Assembly (NCBI RefSeq): GCF_900109545.1
Contig: NZ_FOAP01000006.1
Span: 62,001 to 126,000, forward strand
Direction of reading: 5' to 3'
Source: Stigmatella aurantiaca
GTDB lineage: Bacteria > Myxococcota > Myxococcia > Myxococcales > Myxococcaceae
DNA: 64,000 nucleotides
Every line of letters begins with the position of its first letter. Positions within the stretch are counted from its first letter, which is position 1. Of the stretch, positions 1 to 8,064 are shown piece after piece. The notes under the pieces were generated by a model. The model made no database searches. It was not told the DNA's origin and saw nothing but the letters and a program-made list of their open reading frames with translations. Both the position numbers and the translations under genes were made by a program.

Positions 1-2505
1 GGCACCCACCACGTCACGCTCGTGCGGCAGGCGGCCGACGCCGGCAACGTCAACATCGACAGCCTGGCCATCGGCCCGGCCGGCACGGGCCTTCCCGCGC
101 CTGCCGCCAGAGCGGGTGAGGACTGCGGCTTCGGCGGCATCTGTGAGGCGGAGTCCGTGGGCCTGTCCGGCGGTGCGACGGCCGCCAAGGACCACAATGG
201 CTACAGCGGCAAGGGGTTCGCGGCGGGGCTCGACGTCGCTGGCTCGCAGCTGACCGTGCGCGCGGCCGGCGTTCCGGCGGCGGGTACGTACTCGCTGCAG
301 CTGCGCTACGCCCTCGGGCTGAAGACGCCGGGCGCGGTGACCATGCAGGCAGGAACGGGCGCGGCCTCCACCCTCACGCTGCCGCCCACGAGCGACTGGG
401 ATAGCTGGCGGACGGTGCGTGCGGACATCACCCTCCCCGGCGGTACCAGCGACGTGCGCCTGAGCTGCCCGCAGGCCGGTGGGTGCGCGGTCAACGTCGA
501 CACCGTGGCGCTGACGAAGACCGACGCGCCGCTGCTCGCGCCGCACGCCGCGCTCGGCGGCTACCGGCGTGGCCTCGACGCCTTCGACGGCGACAAGGGC
601 AGCGCGATCCTCAACCCGGGGATCCTCTACCAGGACGGATGGTCGCTGCTGGACGACACCGCCTCGGCGGCGTACGAGCCGGCGTCGGGGAAGCTCACGC
701 CCCGCGCCGCACACCCGGGTGGCTACCAGGACGGCTACGTCTTCGGCTACGGCCAGGACTACCCACGGGCCCTCGGCGACCTCGCGGCTCTCACGGGGCC
801 GTCGAAGCTGCTGCCGCGCTGGGCGTACGGCGTCTGGTTCTCCGAGTACCTCGACCGCACCGCGGCCGACTTCCAGGAGCACCTGCTCCCGAAGTTCCGC
901 CAGGAGGGCGTGCCCCTCGACGTCCTCGTCATTGACACTGACTTCAAGGCCGGCAACGCCTGGAGCGGCTGGGAGATCGACACCCGCAAGTTCCCCGACC
1001 CCGAGGGGTTCTTCGACTGGGCGCGCGCGCAGGGCCTGCACACGACCCTGAACATCCATCCCAGCATCCTGCCCACCGACCCGCAGTTCGCGGCCGCTCA
1101 GGCGACGGCGAAGGGCAAGCTCACCCACCACACCGGCGGCTGCTCGGGCGGTGCCTCCGAGTGCTACACCTTCGATTTTGGCGATCCTGATCAGCTGAAG
1201 GCGTTCTTCGGCCTGCACGACACGATGAAGCAGCAGGGCACCGACTTCTGGTGGCTCGACTGGTGCTGCGACGCCAGCGAGGCCAACATCGAAGGCGCCA
1301 CCGGCGACGCGTGGATCAACCAGCAGTACACCGATTACACGAACTCCCGCATCGGCCGCGGCTTCGCGTTCTCCCGCGCGTTCGGCTCGCTGCAGGCGGG
1401 CGGCTACAGCAACCCGACCGCGGTGCCGACCGGGCCGTGGGCGGACAAGCGCACGACGCTGCCCTTCACCGGTGACACCACCTCGACGTGGGGGACCCTC
1501 GCGGCCTCGGTCGGCTTCACCTCCGGCGAGGGGGCTGCCACCGGCCTGTCGGCAATCAGCCACGACATCGGCGGGCACAACGGCGGCCTGTGGGGCCTCC
1601 CCGGCTCGGACGTCGTCAACGGCCAGCGCACGGACAAGCTGCCCGACGACCTGTACGCCCGCTGGGTCCAGTTCGGCACCTTCCAGCCGATCGACCGCCT
1701 GCACAGCAACCACGGCGACCGGCTGCCCTGGCAGTACCCCGGCGCCGCGGGCGAGTCGGCGAAGAAGTTCCTCAACCTGCGCGAGGCGCTCGTGCCGTAC
1801 ACCTACACGCTCGCGCGTGAGGCGGAGGCGACCGGCGTCCCGGTGGTGCGGCCGGTGTACCTCGCGTATCCGGCGGAGCAGGACGCGTACGCGACGGCCG
1901 GCAGCGAGTACCTGTACGGCTCGGACGTGCTCGTCGCGCCGGTGACCACGCCCGGGGACACCGCCACGGCCACGGTGTGGTTCCCGCCGGGCAGCTCGTG
2001 GACCGACTGGTTCACCGGCAAGACGTACGCGGGCGGCACGACCCAGAGCATCACCACCGGGCTGGACACCATGCCGGTGTTCATCAAGGCCGGCGGGATC
2101 GTGCCCACGCGCAGCGAGGACGTCGCCAACGACGTCCAGAACCCGCTGGACGCGGTCACGCTCACGGTGGCGGCGGGCGCGCAGGGGCACGCCAGCCTCT
2201 TCGAGGACGACGGCACGACCTCCGACCGCACGCAGAGCACCCGCACGGACATCCGCTACACCGAGGACGGCCAGCTCGCGGCGCTCCGGGTCGACAGCCC
2301 TGCCGGGTCGTTCGCCGGGCAGGTGCAGACGCGCGCGTGGACGGTGCGGTTCGTGGGTGCGCGGGAGCCAGAGTCGGTGACCCTCGACGGCCAGGCGGCG
2401 CCGGCCGGCAGCTGGACCTGGGACGCCGCGAGCAGCGTCCTGACGGTCACGGTGGCCGAGCGTCCGGCGAGCCAGGGTGTGGAGGTGGCCTACCGGCACA
2501 GGTAG
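1..2505 (+). CDS. Secreted GH31 alpha-glycosidase with CBM35-type module, 5'-truncated by the window
   Basis: The reading frame is open from base 1, so the start lies outside the window. The visible part begins with the tail of a beta-sandwich module, followed by a complete CBM35-like module (about residues 40-165 counted from base 22). A GH31 TIM barrel then follows: the nucleophile Asp is in WWLDW (codon 1258-1260) and the acid/base Asp is in FTGDTTS (codon 1474-1476). A C-terminal beta domain ends the protein. Carbohydrate-binding modules ahead of the barrel suggest an exported alpha-glucosidase, alpha-xylosidase or alpha-galactosidase-like enzyme; the substrate cannot be told from sequence. 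The heavy GTC/CTC/CGC wording looks a little different from the myxobacterial genes downstream, so acquisition from an actinobacterium is possible but unproven. A second GH31 at 37221-39620 is only distantly similar. Confidence 0.88.
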   Translation, partial: GTHHVTLVRQAADAGNVNIDSLAIGPAGTGLPAPAARAGEDCGFGGICEAESVGLSGGATAAKDHNGYSGKGFAAGLDVAGSQLTVRAAGVPAAGTYSLQLRYALGLKTPGAVTMQAGTGAASTLTLPPTSDWDSWRTVRADITLPGGTSDVRLSCPQAGGCAVNVDTVALTKTDAPLLAPHAALGGYRRGLDAFDGDKGSAILNPGILYQDGWSLLDDTASAAYEPASGKLTPRAAHPGGYQDGYVFGYGQDYPRALGDLAALTGPSKLLPRWAYGVWFSEYLDRTAADFQEHLLPKFRQEGVPLDVLVIDTDFKAGNAWSGWEIDTRKFPDPEGFFDWARAQGLHTTLNIHPSILPTDPQFAAAQATAKGKLTHHTGGCSGGASECYTFDFGDPDQLKAFFGLHDTMKQQGTDFWWLDWCCDASEANIEGATGDAWINQQYTDYTNSRIGRGFAFSRAFGSLQAGGYSNPTAVPTGPWADKRTTLPFTGDTTSTWGTLAASVGFTSGEGAATGLSAISHDIGGHNGGLWGLPGSDVVNGQRTDKLPDDLYARWVQFGTFQPIDRLHSNHGDRLPWQYPGAAGESAKKFLNLREALVPYTYTLAREAEATGVPVVRPVYLAYPAEQDAYATAGSEYLYGSDVLVAPVTTPGDTATATVWFPPGSSWTDWFTGKTYAGGTTQSITTGLDTMPVFIKAGGIVPTRSEDVANDVQNPLDAVTLTVAAGAQGHASLFEDDGTTSDRTQSTRTDIRYTEDGQLAALRVDSPAGSFAGQVQTRAWTVRFVGAREPESVTLDGQAAPAGSWTWDAASSVLTVTVAERPASQGVEVAYRHR

Positions 2506-2601
2506 GACGCTCCCTCAAAATATCGCCCATCTCGGCTCGCCCCGGGAGCGGGAGGAGAAAGACCCTGAGCGCTCGATGAACGCTGGGGGGAAGGCCGCGC
2601 C

Positions 2602-2630
2602 TTGAATCCGGCGAGGCCTGCGGGTATACG
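2602..2630 (+). promoter_or_regulatory. Sigma70-type promoter of the riboswitch-controlled Mn exporter
   Basis: The -35 box TTGAAT (2602-2607) and the -10 box TATACG (2625-2630) are separated by exactly 17 bp. The predicted transcript start, about 2637, falls on the first base pair of the riboswitch P1 stem, which supports both calls. Confidence 0.6.
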
Positions 2631-2637
2631 GGCTTGG

Positions 2638-2756
2638 CAAGGGGAGTAGTTCGCGCCGGGACACAGCGGCGCCGGGACGCTCGACACACTGGCCCCTCCG
2701 AAGCTGGAGGAGCCCGGGCCCCCACCTCGCGGCGACGCGAGGCGAACGAGACCTTG
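2638..2756 (+). ncRNA. Manganese-sensing yybP-ykoY riboswitch aptamer
   Basis: The hallmark GGGGAGTAG loop follows the 5' arm of P1 (CAAGG, 2638-2642). The 3' end reads GCGAACGAGACCTTG and pairs back through CCTTG (2752-2756). Between them are a GACACAC segment resembling the conserved GACAUAC strand and two hairpins, including a perfect 7-bp stem CCTCGCG/CGCGAGG closed by a GCGA tetraloop. This riboswitch class binds Mn2+ and switches on Mn exporters of the MntP and TMEM165/UPF0016 families; the next gene is exactly such an exporter. The class call rests on pattern recognition, not a covariance-model score. Confidence 0.87.
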
Positions 2757-2892
2757 GGACTGGCATACACACACGCCCGGAGCACCGGGCGAGCGTGTGC
2801 AGCCTGGGCCCAGGTCTTGTCGAGGGAATCCTCCCTGCGACCGCCACGGCCCAGTTGCACGCGCGTACACAGCGGTTGGGAGTCACACGCGC

Positions 2893-3453
2893 ATGGAAGC
2901 CATCCTCAGCAGCTTCGCCCTCGTCGCCGCGAGCGAGATGGGCGACAAGACCCAGCTCCTGGCCTTCAGCCTGGCCAGCCGCTTTCGCAAGCCGTGGCAC
3001 GTCATGGCGGGCATCCTGGTGGCCACGCTGGCCAACCACGCGCTGGCCTCGAGCGTGGGCGCCTGGGTGTCCGCGCACGTGCCCGAGCGGATGATGGCGG
3101 GCATCCTCGCCGTCACCTTCGTCGTCTTCGGCCTGTGGACCCTCAAGCCGGACACGATGGAGGAGTCCACCGGGTCCAACAGCTTTGGCCCCTTCCTCAC
3201 CACCACCGTCCTCTTCTTCCTCGCGGAGATGGGGGACAAGACCCAGCTCGCCACGGTGGCGCTCGCCGCGCGCTATCACTACATGGTGCTGGTGACGGCT
3301 GGGACGACCGTGGGCATGCTGGTCTCGGACGGTCTGGCGGTCTGGCTGGGCGAGCGCATGTCCGGGAGGGTGCAGGCGCGGTGGGTGCGGGTGACCGCGG
3401 CCTGCCTCTTCTTCATCTTCGGCGCGCTGTCCGCATGGCGAGCGCTGCGCTGA
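2893..3453 (+). CDS. TMEM165/GDT1 (UPF0016) family manganese exporter
   Basis: A 186-residue integral membrane protein that fits the usual bacterial length for the family. It carries the two signature motifs in inverted halves: SEMGDKTQ near residue 14 and AEMGDKTQ in the second half, whose acidic and polar residues bind the transported cation. The helices MAGILVATLANHAL, MMAGILAVTFVVFGLW and the C-terminal hydrophobic segment are clear. The ATG at 2893 is preferred over upstream in-frame starts because the protein then begins with the family's first helix and a GGGAG box lies about 10 nt upstream. It would export Mn2+ (possibly exchanging Ca2+ or H+) across the inner membrane. Its 3' end overlaps the convergent protease gene by 41 bp. 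Confidence 0.9.
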   Translation: MEAILSSFALVAASEMGDKTQLLAFSLASRFRKPWHVMAGILVATLANHALASSVGAWVSAHVPERMMAGILAVTFVVFGLWTLKPDTMEESTGSNSFGPFLTTTVLFFLAEMGDKTQLATVALAARYHYMVLVTAGTTVGMLVSDGLAVWLGERMSGRVQARWVRVTAACLFFIFGALSAWRALR

Positions 3454-6400
3454 ACCGGCGGCGGCTCCGCCAGGCCAGCGCTCCCAGCAGCAGGGGGGCC
3501 AGCGCGGCGAGGCTCCCCTCCCCCGTGGCACACCCACAGCCGCTCTCGGCGGTGACGTTCTCCTCCGGGCCCCCATCGGGGCCCGTCCCCGCGTCCCCCC
3601 CGTCCGGCGGCGCCTCGCCCGCATCCGGCTGTCCTGTTCCCCCGTCCTCGCCGGTGCCCGCATCCGGCACCGGCTCGGCCTCCACGGTGATGGACACCTC
3701 ATCCTCGCCACTTCCGCCACGGTCATCGCGCACGGCCAGCGCGAAGGTGAGCACCGTGGGGCTGCTCACCTCTGGCGCCGTGAACCCGGCCTGGGCCGTG
3801 TCCACGCCCACCAGCGCCACCTCCGGGCCCGCGGTCTGCCGCCAGGCGTAGACCACCGGGTCACCGTCGGGATCCACCCCGCTGCCGGACAGGGTGACGT
3901 CCGTGCCTCCCGGCACCGTCTGGTCGGCACCGGCCTGGGCCACGGGGGGCCCGTTCACGCAGACCTCCGTCTCCACGCCGAGCGTGCTGAAGGGCGTGTG
4001 GGTGAGGCCGGAGAAGCTCAGGTTGTCGATGTCCCAGCCCCCCGCGCCGACGTTGACGTCGGTGCCAATGCGGAAGCGGAGCTGCACCGTCTTCCCCGCG
4101 TACTGGGCCCCCAGGTTCACGGTGACGGGAACCCACGCCGGATACCCCTCGCTGTAGTCGCTGTACGCGGGCCGCCCGGCCAGCGGGTTGGTGCCAAACG
4201 CGTACAGGATGCCCGTGTAGCCCGGGTCGGCGGAGGCGCCGATGTCCACCCACGTGGCCCCGCCGTCCTGGCTCAGCTCGATGACGCCCCCATCCAGCCA
4301 ATCGAAGGAATCGGCCTCGAAGTCGAAGCGGTGGACGAAGGTGAACCGGAAGTCCTCCACGGGCGAGACCTGGAGCGGCGGGGACACCAGGGCGATGTCC
4401 GCCTTGAACGACGCGTTGGGGCCATGGAAGTAGCTCTCCACGGGCGTCTCCGAGTGGCGGCTCCAGAGCGTGGGGTGCCCCAGCCGCTCGTCCTTCGTCG
4501 AGGTCCACACGACATGCCTGCTCTCCACCTCCTCGGTGGAGGAGGACGCAGGCGTCTCATCGGTGTTGATGCGCTCCGAGAACGAGACCGTACGGGCGCC
4601 GGGGATAGCCTGCTCCGCGTCCTCATAGGTGACGCGGAAGGTGACGGAGCGGATCTCCGTGGGCCCCTCCACCGTGACGGGCACTTCCACCGTGGCCGAT
4701 TCGAAGGGGGCGATGGGTGGGAAGGTCAGCCGGCCTCCGTTGCCAATCGTCACGCCGGGATCCGTGGACTCGACCGTCGCCGTGGTGGCCGAGGCCGTGC
4801 CAATGCCCGTGTTGTCGATCGTCACGCGCAGCAGGCCCACCTCGCCCGGGTCCACCACCCCATCGTTGTCGCAAGCGCCCGGCCGCTCCACCAGCTCGGC
4901 GCCGCCCCACGCCACCTCCTTGCCCGTCACGAAGCTCTCCACCGTGCCCGCGTGGTTCAAGGAGTCCCGGGGAGGTGCCACCGCGCGAAGCCCCGCGCCG
5001 CGGCGGGCGAAGGCCGCGTGAAACAGGAGGAAGTCCTCCTCGCTCTCCGCCAGCGCCGCCGCCAGCAGCGCATCCCTCGCCTCCAGGTAGGTGGGGGCCA
5101 CGGGGGTGAGCTGATAGGAGCGCACCAGGTAGCGCTTCATCCGCCGCTGGGCCTCCTCGAAGCTGAGCCGCGTGCGGTCGCGCAGCAGGGCCGTGTAGCA
5201 CTCCCACAGCATCGAGGCCCACACCTCGCCGGACTGGTAGATCGCCGCGTTCGAGACCGAGTACAGGCGCGGATTGCGGGGGACGGTCTCGGGCAGGACC
5301 ACCCCGTTGGCGATGTACCGGAAGGTGAGCGGGTTGCGCGTGAAGTCCGTGGAGTACGGGTAGCGCCTCAACCCGAAGTAGTGGCCGTCATTGTCGCCAC
5401 CGCTCGACACGTGGCCGCCCACGGCATACGCGCCCTCGAAGCCCGCGTTGCCGGGAAGCTGGACGTCCTCGGCACGCGCCAAGAGCAACAGGGCATGAAA
5501 GTCCGCCCAGCCCTCGCCCATCGCGCGCCCCTGGTTGTTCGTCAGGCCGTTCGCGTTGGCGATCAACCGGTTGCTCATGTAGTGGCCCCACTCGTGCGCC
5601 ACGAGGGAGCTGTCCAGCGCGCCATCCCGGTGCACCGCGGCCTCGCGGAGCAGGCGCACCTCCGCCGAACCGCTGCTCAGCTGGTTCTTGAGGGCCACGC
5701 CGTCCGCCCGCTCGATGGAGAGCACGGGGATGGTGAGGGACGCATCCGTACCGGTCAGGTCCGGCGCAGGGCCCACCAGGTTGTGGGCGATGATGACGCC
5801 CACGGCGCCCGCGTTCTGGGCATTCTTCACCTTGACCGCGTCCGTGCAGGAGCCGCGGTCCATCAGGAGAATCTTCCCGGCGGGACTGCCCTGCTGAGCC
5901 TGGCACCCATCCGTGGGCGAGCCCGTCCCGTCCCTCGCGAGGGCAAGCGGCCCCTCCACGTTGAAGACCTTGGGGCCAAACGGAGCCCACCGGGAGCGCA
6001 TCCTCCCCGCGAGTTCCGGGGGCGAGAGGACCGTGACGGCCTGGAAGGGGTTGGGCGCGAAGACGTACATCTGCATCTTCGGCCGGGCACCATCGGCGGG
6101 GGTGGACATGGAGGAGGTGCTCAGGCCGCTGAACTCCTGCGCCTCCGCGAGCAGCGCATCGTTGCCGAGTCCCCCCCGGCCGTAGTTGTCCTGCTGCGCG
6201 TTGCCCGCGGCCTCGGTGAAGCCCGCGTCGTAGAACCAGTCGTGCAGGAAGTTGGTGACGTAGAAGAGCTGCGTCACCGACGCCATGCGCTGCCCCGTGC
6301 TGGCGCCGGGCTCCTGGGTGACGTCGTAGACCCGGTCGAAGGTGGACGGCCCGGTGAGCGAGGCCCGGAAGTCCGAGCCATCCCGCCCATCGCTTCCGGA

Positions 6401-7480
6401 GATATCGGCGTAGGCATCCACGTTGTTGCCCACCGTCTCGGAAGCGCCCGCCGGGAGCCAGGGATCATTCTGGCTGAAGGGCGCGTGGCTCAACGTCACC
6501 AGCTCGGGAGCCTGAAAAGGCGCCTGGTACCCATCGGGAACGCCTGTGGGATGGGGCGTCCCGGCCAGCCCCTGGGGGCCGTCATGCGGGAGGTAGGGGC
6601 TGGAGGGGCTCGCCCAGACACGGAAGGCATGGGCCTCGTGCGCGGTGAGGTTGTGGCGGAAGAGCAGCCGCCCGTCGTCCGCGGCCACGACATAGGCGTA
6701 GTAGTCCGCCTCGGCCTCTGGCGCCTGGGTGTGCAGCTCCACGTACCAGGCGGGAACCAGCCGGTCCGGCAGCGGGAAGAAGACGCGCCGGGCGCGGGCG
6801 GGGGTGAGCAACCGTGCCGGGTACTTCGCGCTCGCGGCCGGGGTGAACCCATGGAAGGTGTCGCCTCCGCGGGCCTCGCCCCACCGCACGAGGCTGGAGG
6901 GCTCCGGCCGCACGCCCTGGAGATCCGCGTAGGCGGCGGCGAGGGCCTCCGGCGCGGTCCAGGTGAAGCGCAGCCTGCCCGCCCGGGAGTCCGGGCCCAC
7001 GTGGGGCGAGAGGTGGCCCGAGAGGGCGATGAGCTCGTGGCGCCCGTTCATCAACACCGTGAGCGACTCGCGGAAGAGCTCGATGCCCTCCAGCTCCTGC
7101 CGGAAGGTGACGAGCACGGCCCCCTGCCCCTCCTTCGAAGGCTCCGCGAGCGTGGCCGGGACCGTGGCCGCCGTCTCCGGGGCCAGGCCGTAGAGCGCGG
7201 AGAGCCGGGCCAGGTGGGCCCGCGCGGCCTGCTCCGGGCCCATGCGCCGCACCGCCGACAGGAAGCGGGGATCCACCCCCGAGCGCAGCCCCCAGACCCA
7301 CCGGGGCCCCTCCCCCTCCGGTCCCGTGTGCTCCACCCGCGCGCCCGGCAGCCGTGTGGGCCGGTGCGGCCGGGACGGCGGACGCGCCATGGACACGTCC
7401 AGAGAAGGCAACTCCCGTGCGCCCGCGGCACCCGACAGCGCGAGCACGAGGCCAGAGAGGGGAAGAACCCATCGCTTCAT
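3413..7480 (-). CDS. Secreted fungalysin (M36) metalloprotease with PA and PKD-like domains and a MYXO-CTERM anchor
   Basis: The 1355-residue product starts with a signal peptide (MKRWVLPLSGLVLALSG). It has an FTP-type propeptide, then an M36 catalytic domain with zinc site HEWGH at about residues 629-633 and downstream GEGWADF supplying the third ligand. A protease-associated (PA) domain (GKILLMDRGSCTDAVKVKNA) is inserted before the active site, as in other large bacterial fungalysins. The C-terminal part has CARDB/Ig-like and jelly-roll-like modules, a PKD-like domain (PPVAQAGADQTVPGG onward), a Gly/Asp/Pro linker and a terminus of ESGCGCATG, a hydrophobic helix and arginines. That is a MYXO-CTERM sorting signal, implying cleavage and surface display or release. 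The ATG at 7480 begins the signal peptide; longer frames upstream lack support. A role in protein digestion during predation is inferred. Confidence 0.9.
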   Translation of the reverse strand: MKRWVLPLSGLVLALSGAAGARELPSLDVSMARPPSRPHRPTRLPGARVEHTGPEGEGPRWVWGLRSGVDPRFLSAVRRMGPEQAARAHLARLSALYGLAPETAATVPATLAEPSKEGQGAVLVTFRQELEGIELFRESLTVLMNGRHELIALSGHLSPHVGPDSRAGRLRFTWTAPEALAAAYADLQGVRPEPSSLVRWGEARGGDTFHGFTPAASAKYPARLLTPARARRVFFPLPDRLVPAWYVELHTQAPEAEADYYAYVVAADDGRLLFRHNLTAHEAHAFRVWASPSSPYLPHDGPQGLAGTPHPTGVPDGYQAPFQAPELVTLSHAPFSQNDPWLPAGASETVGNNVDAYADISGSDGRDGSDFRASLTGPSTFDRVYDVTQEPGASTGQRMASVTQLFYVTNFLHDWFYDAGFTEAAGNAQQDNYGRGGLGNDALLAEAQEFSGLSTSSMSTPADGARPKMQMYVFAPNPFQAVTVLSPPELAGRMRSRWAPFGPKVFNVEGPLALARDGTGSPTDGCQAQQGSPAGKILLMDRGSCTDAVKVKNAQNAGAVGVIIAHNLVGPAPDLTGTDASLTIPVLSIERADGVALKNQLSSGSAEVRLLREAAVHRDGALDSSLVAHEWGHYMSNRLIANANGLTNNQGRAMGEGWADFHALLLLARAEDVQLPGNAGFEGAYAVGGHVSSGGDNDGHYFGLRRYPYSTDFTRNPLTFRYIANGVVLPETVPRNPRLYSVSNAAIYQSGEVWASMLWECYTALLRDRTRLSFEEAQRRMKRYLVRSYQLTPVAPTYLEARDALLAAALAESEEDFLLFHAAFARRGAGLRAVAPPRDSLNHAGTVESFVTGKEVAWGGAELVERPGACDNDGVVDPGEVGLLRVTIDNTGIGTASATTATVESTDPGVTIGNGGRLTFPPIAPFESATVEVPVTVEGPTEIRSVTFRVTYEDAEQAIPGARTVSFSERINTDETPASSSTEEVESRHVVWTSTKDERLGHPTLWSRHSETPVESYFHGPNASFKADIALVSPPLQVSPVEDFRFTFVHRFDFEADSFDWLDGGVIELSQDGGATWVDIGASADPGYTGILYAFGTNPLAGRPAYSDYSEGYPAWVPVTVNLGAQYAGKTVQLRFRIGTDVNVGAGGWDIDNLSFSGLTHTPFSTLGVETEVCVNGPPVAQAGADQTVPGGTDVTLSGSGVDPDGDPVVYAWRQTAGPEVALVGVDTAQAGFTAPEVSSPTVLTFALAVRDDRGGSGEDEVSITVEAEPVPDAGTGEDGGTGQPDAGEAPPDGGDAGTGPDGGPEENVTAESGCGCATGEGSLAALAPLLLGALAWRSRRRFSAALAMRTARRR

Positions 7481-7656
7481 GATTGCTCCAGGCCGGCGCC
7501 ACCGAGGGCCCGGTGGGATCAACTCTACGCCCGCATCCCCGCGTCTATCGAGGGGCCCACGTCCGCACCGCGACAGACGTGTCAGGCTTTTCCGTGACTT
7601 CCCCGCGCCGCATCCGAGCGCGTCCCCCCGGCACACCTCTTGCTCATTTTGAGCGC

Positions 7657-8064
7657 ATGAACGTCCTCAAGTCGCTCCTGCTTGTGTTGCTCCTGCCTGT
7701 CCTGGGTTGCGGTTCGGATGACATGATTGAAGAGGCCGGCGTCTCCGTCTTCTTCCTGGACAATCAATCGAGCCACGCGTTGCGCGTCGAGTACACGGCG
7801 CTGGGCCTCGACAGCCCGCAGCGCAGCGCGTCCATTCCCAGCGGGACCCAAGCGCAGTTCAAGACGGACAGTTCGTTCGGGAGCCATCCCAGTCCCTCGG
7901 AAACCTTCCAGTCCCTGGCGCTCTACCGGGAGGGCGCCACCAGCCCCAGCTACCTCCAGCAGCCCGTGAAGGATGAGCCCTGGGCGCGGGAGAAACAGGA
8001 CACCCGGACCTATGGCACCGTCCACTTCACCCTGACCGTCCGGGACGCGGACCTTCAGCCCTGA
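7657..8064 (+). CDS. Small lipoprotein of unknown function
   Basis: 135 residues. It opens with a lipoprotein signal peptide, MNVLKSLLLVLLLPVLGCGS, with lipobox VLGC, so Cys18 would be lipidated. The Asp residues right after the Cys might keep it in the inner membrane if the E. coli rule applies. The rest is a predicted beta-rich domain with no family I recognise. It is divergent from the fungalysin gene, and its last 10 bases overlap the convergent helicase gene. There is no strong ribosome-binding site upstream. Confidence 0.7.
   Translation: MNVLKSLLLVLLLPVLGCGSDDMIEEAGVSVFFLDNQSSHALRVEYTALGLDSPQRSASIPSGTQAQFKTDSSFGSHPSPSETFQSLALYREGATSPSYLQQPVKDEPWAREKQDTRTYGTVHFTLTVRDADLQP

Larger units (their letters stand above)
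2506..2892. other. 387-nt leader region of the Mn exporter gene
   Basis: There is no gene here. The stretch holds a promoter (2602-2630), a manganese riboswitch aptamer (2638-2756) and a possible expression platform. The platform contains a GC-rich hairpin at 2770-2799 (arms CACACGC and GCGTGTG), the palindrome CCTGGGCCCAGG just after it, and a second hairpin at 2819-2841 (GTCGAGGGA against TCCCTGCGAC). A GGGAG ribosome-binding site lies near 2878-2882. Neither hairpin is followed by a T-run, so control is more likely translational or Rho-linked than by an intrinsic terminator. Confidence 0.6.

Noticed and set aside
3998-7597. Long open frame of 1199 codons on the plus strand
   Set aside because: It is antisense to the fungalysin gene, Arg/Gly/Pro/His-rich, with no domain; typical shadow frame of GC-rich coding DNA.
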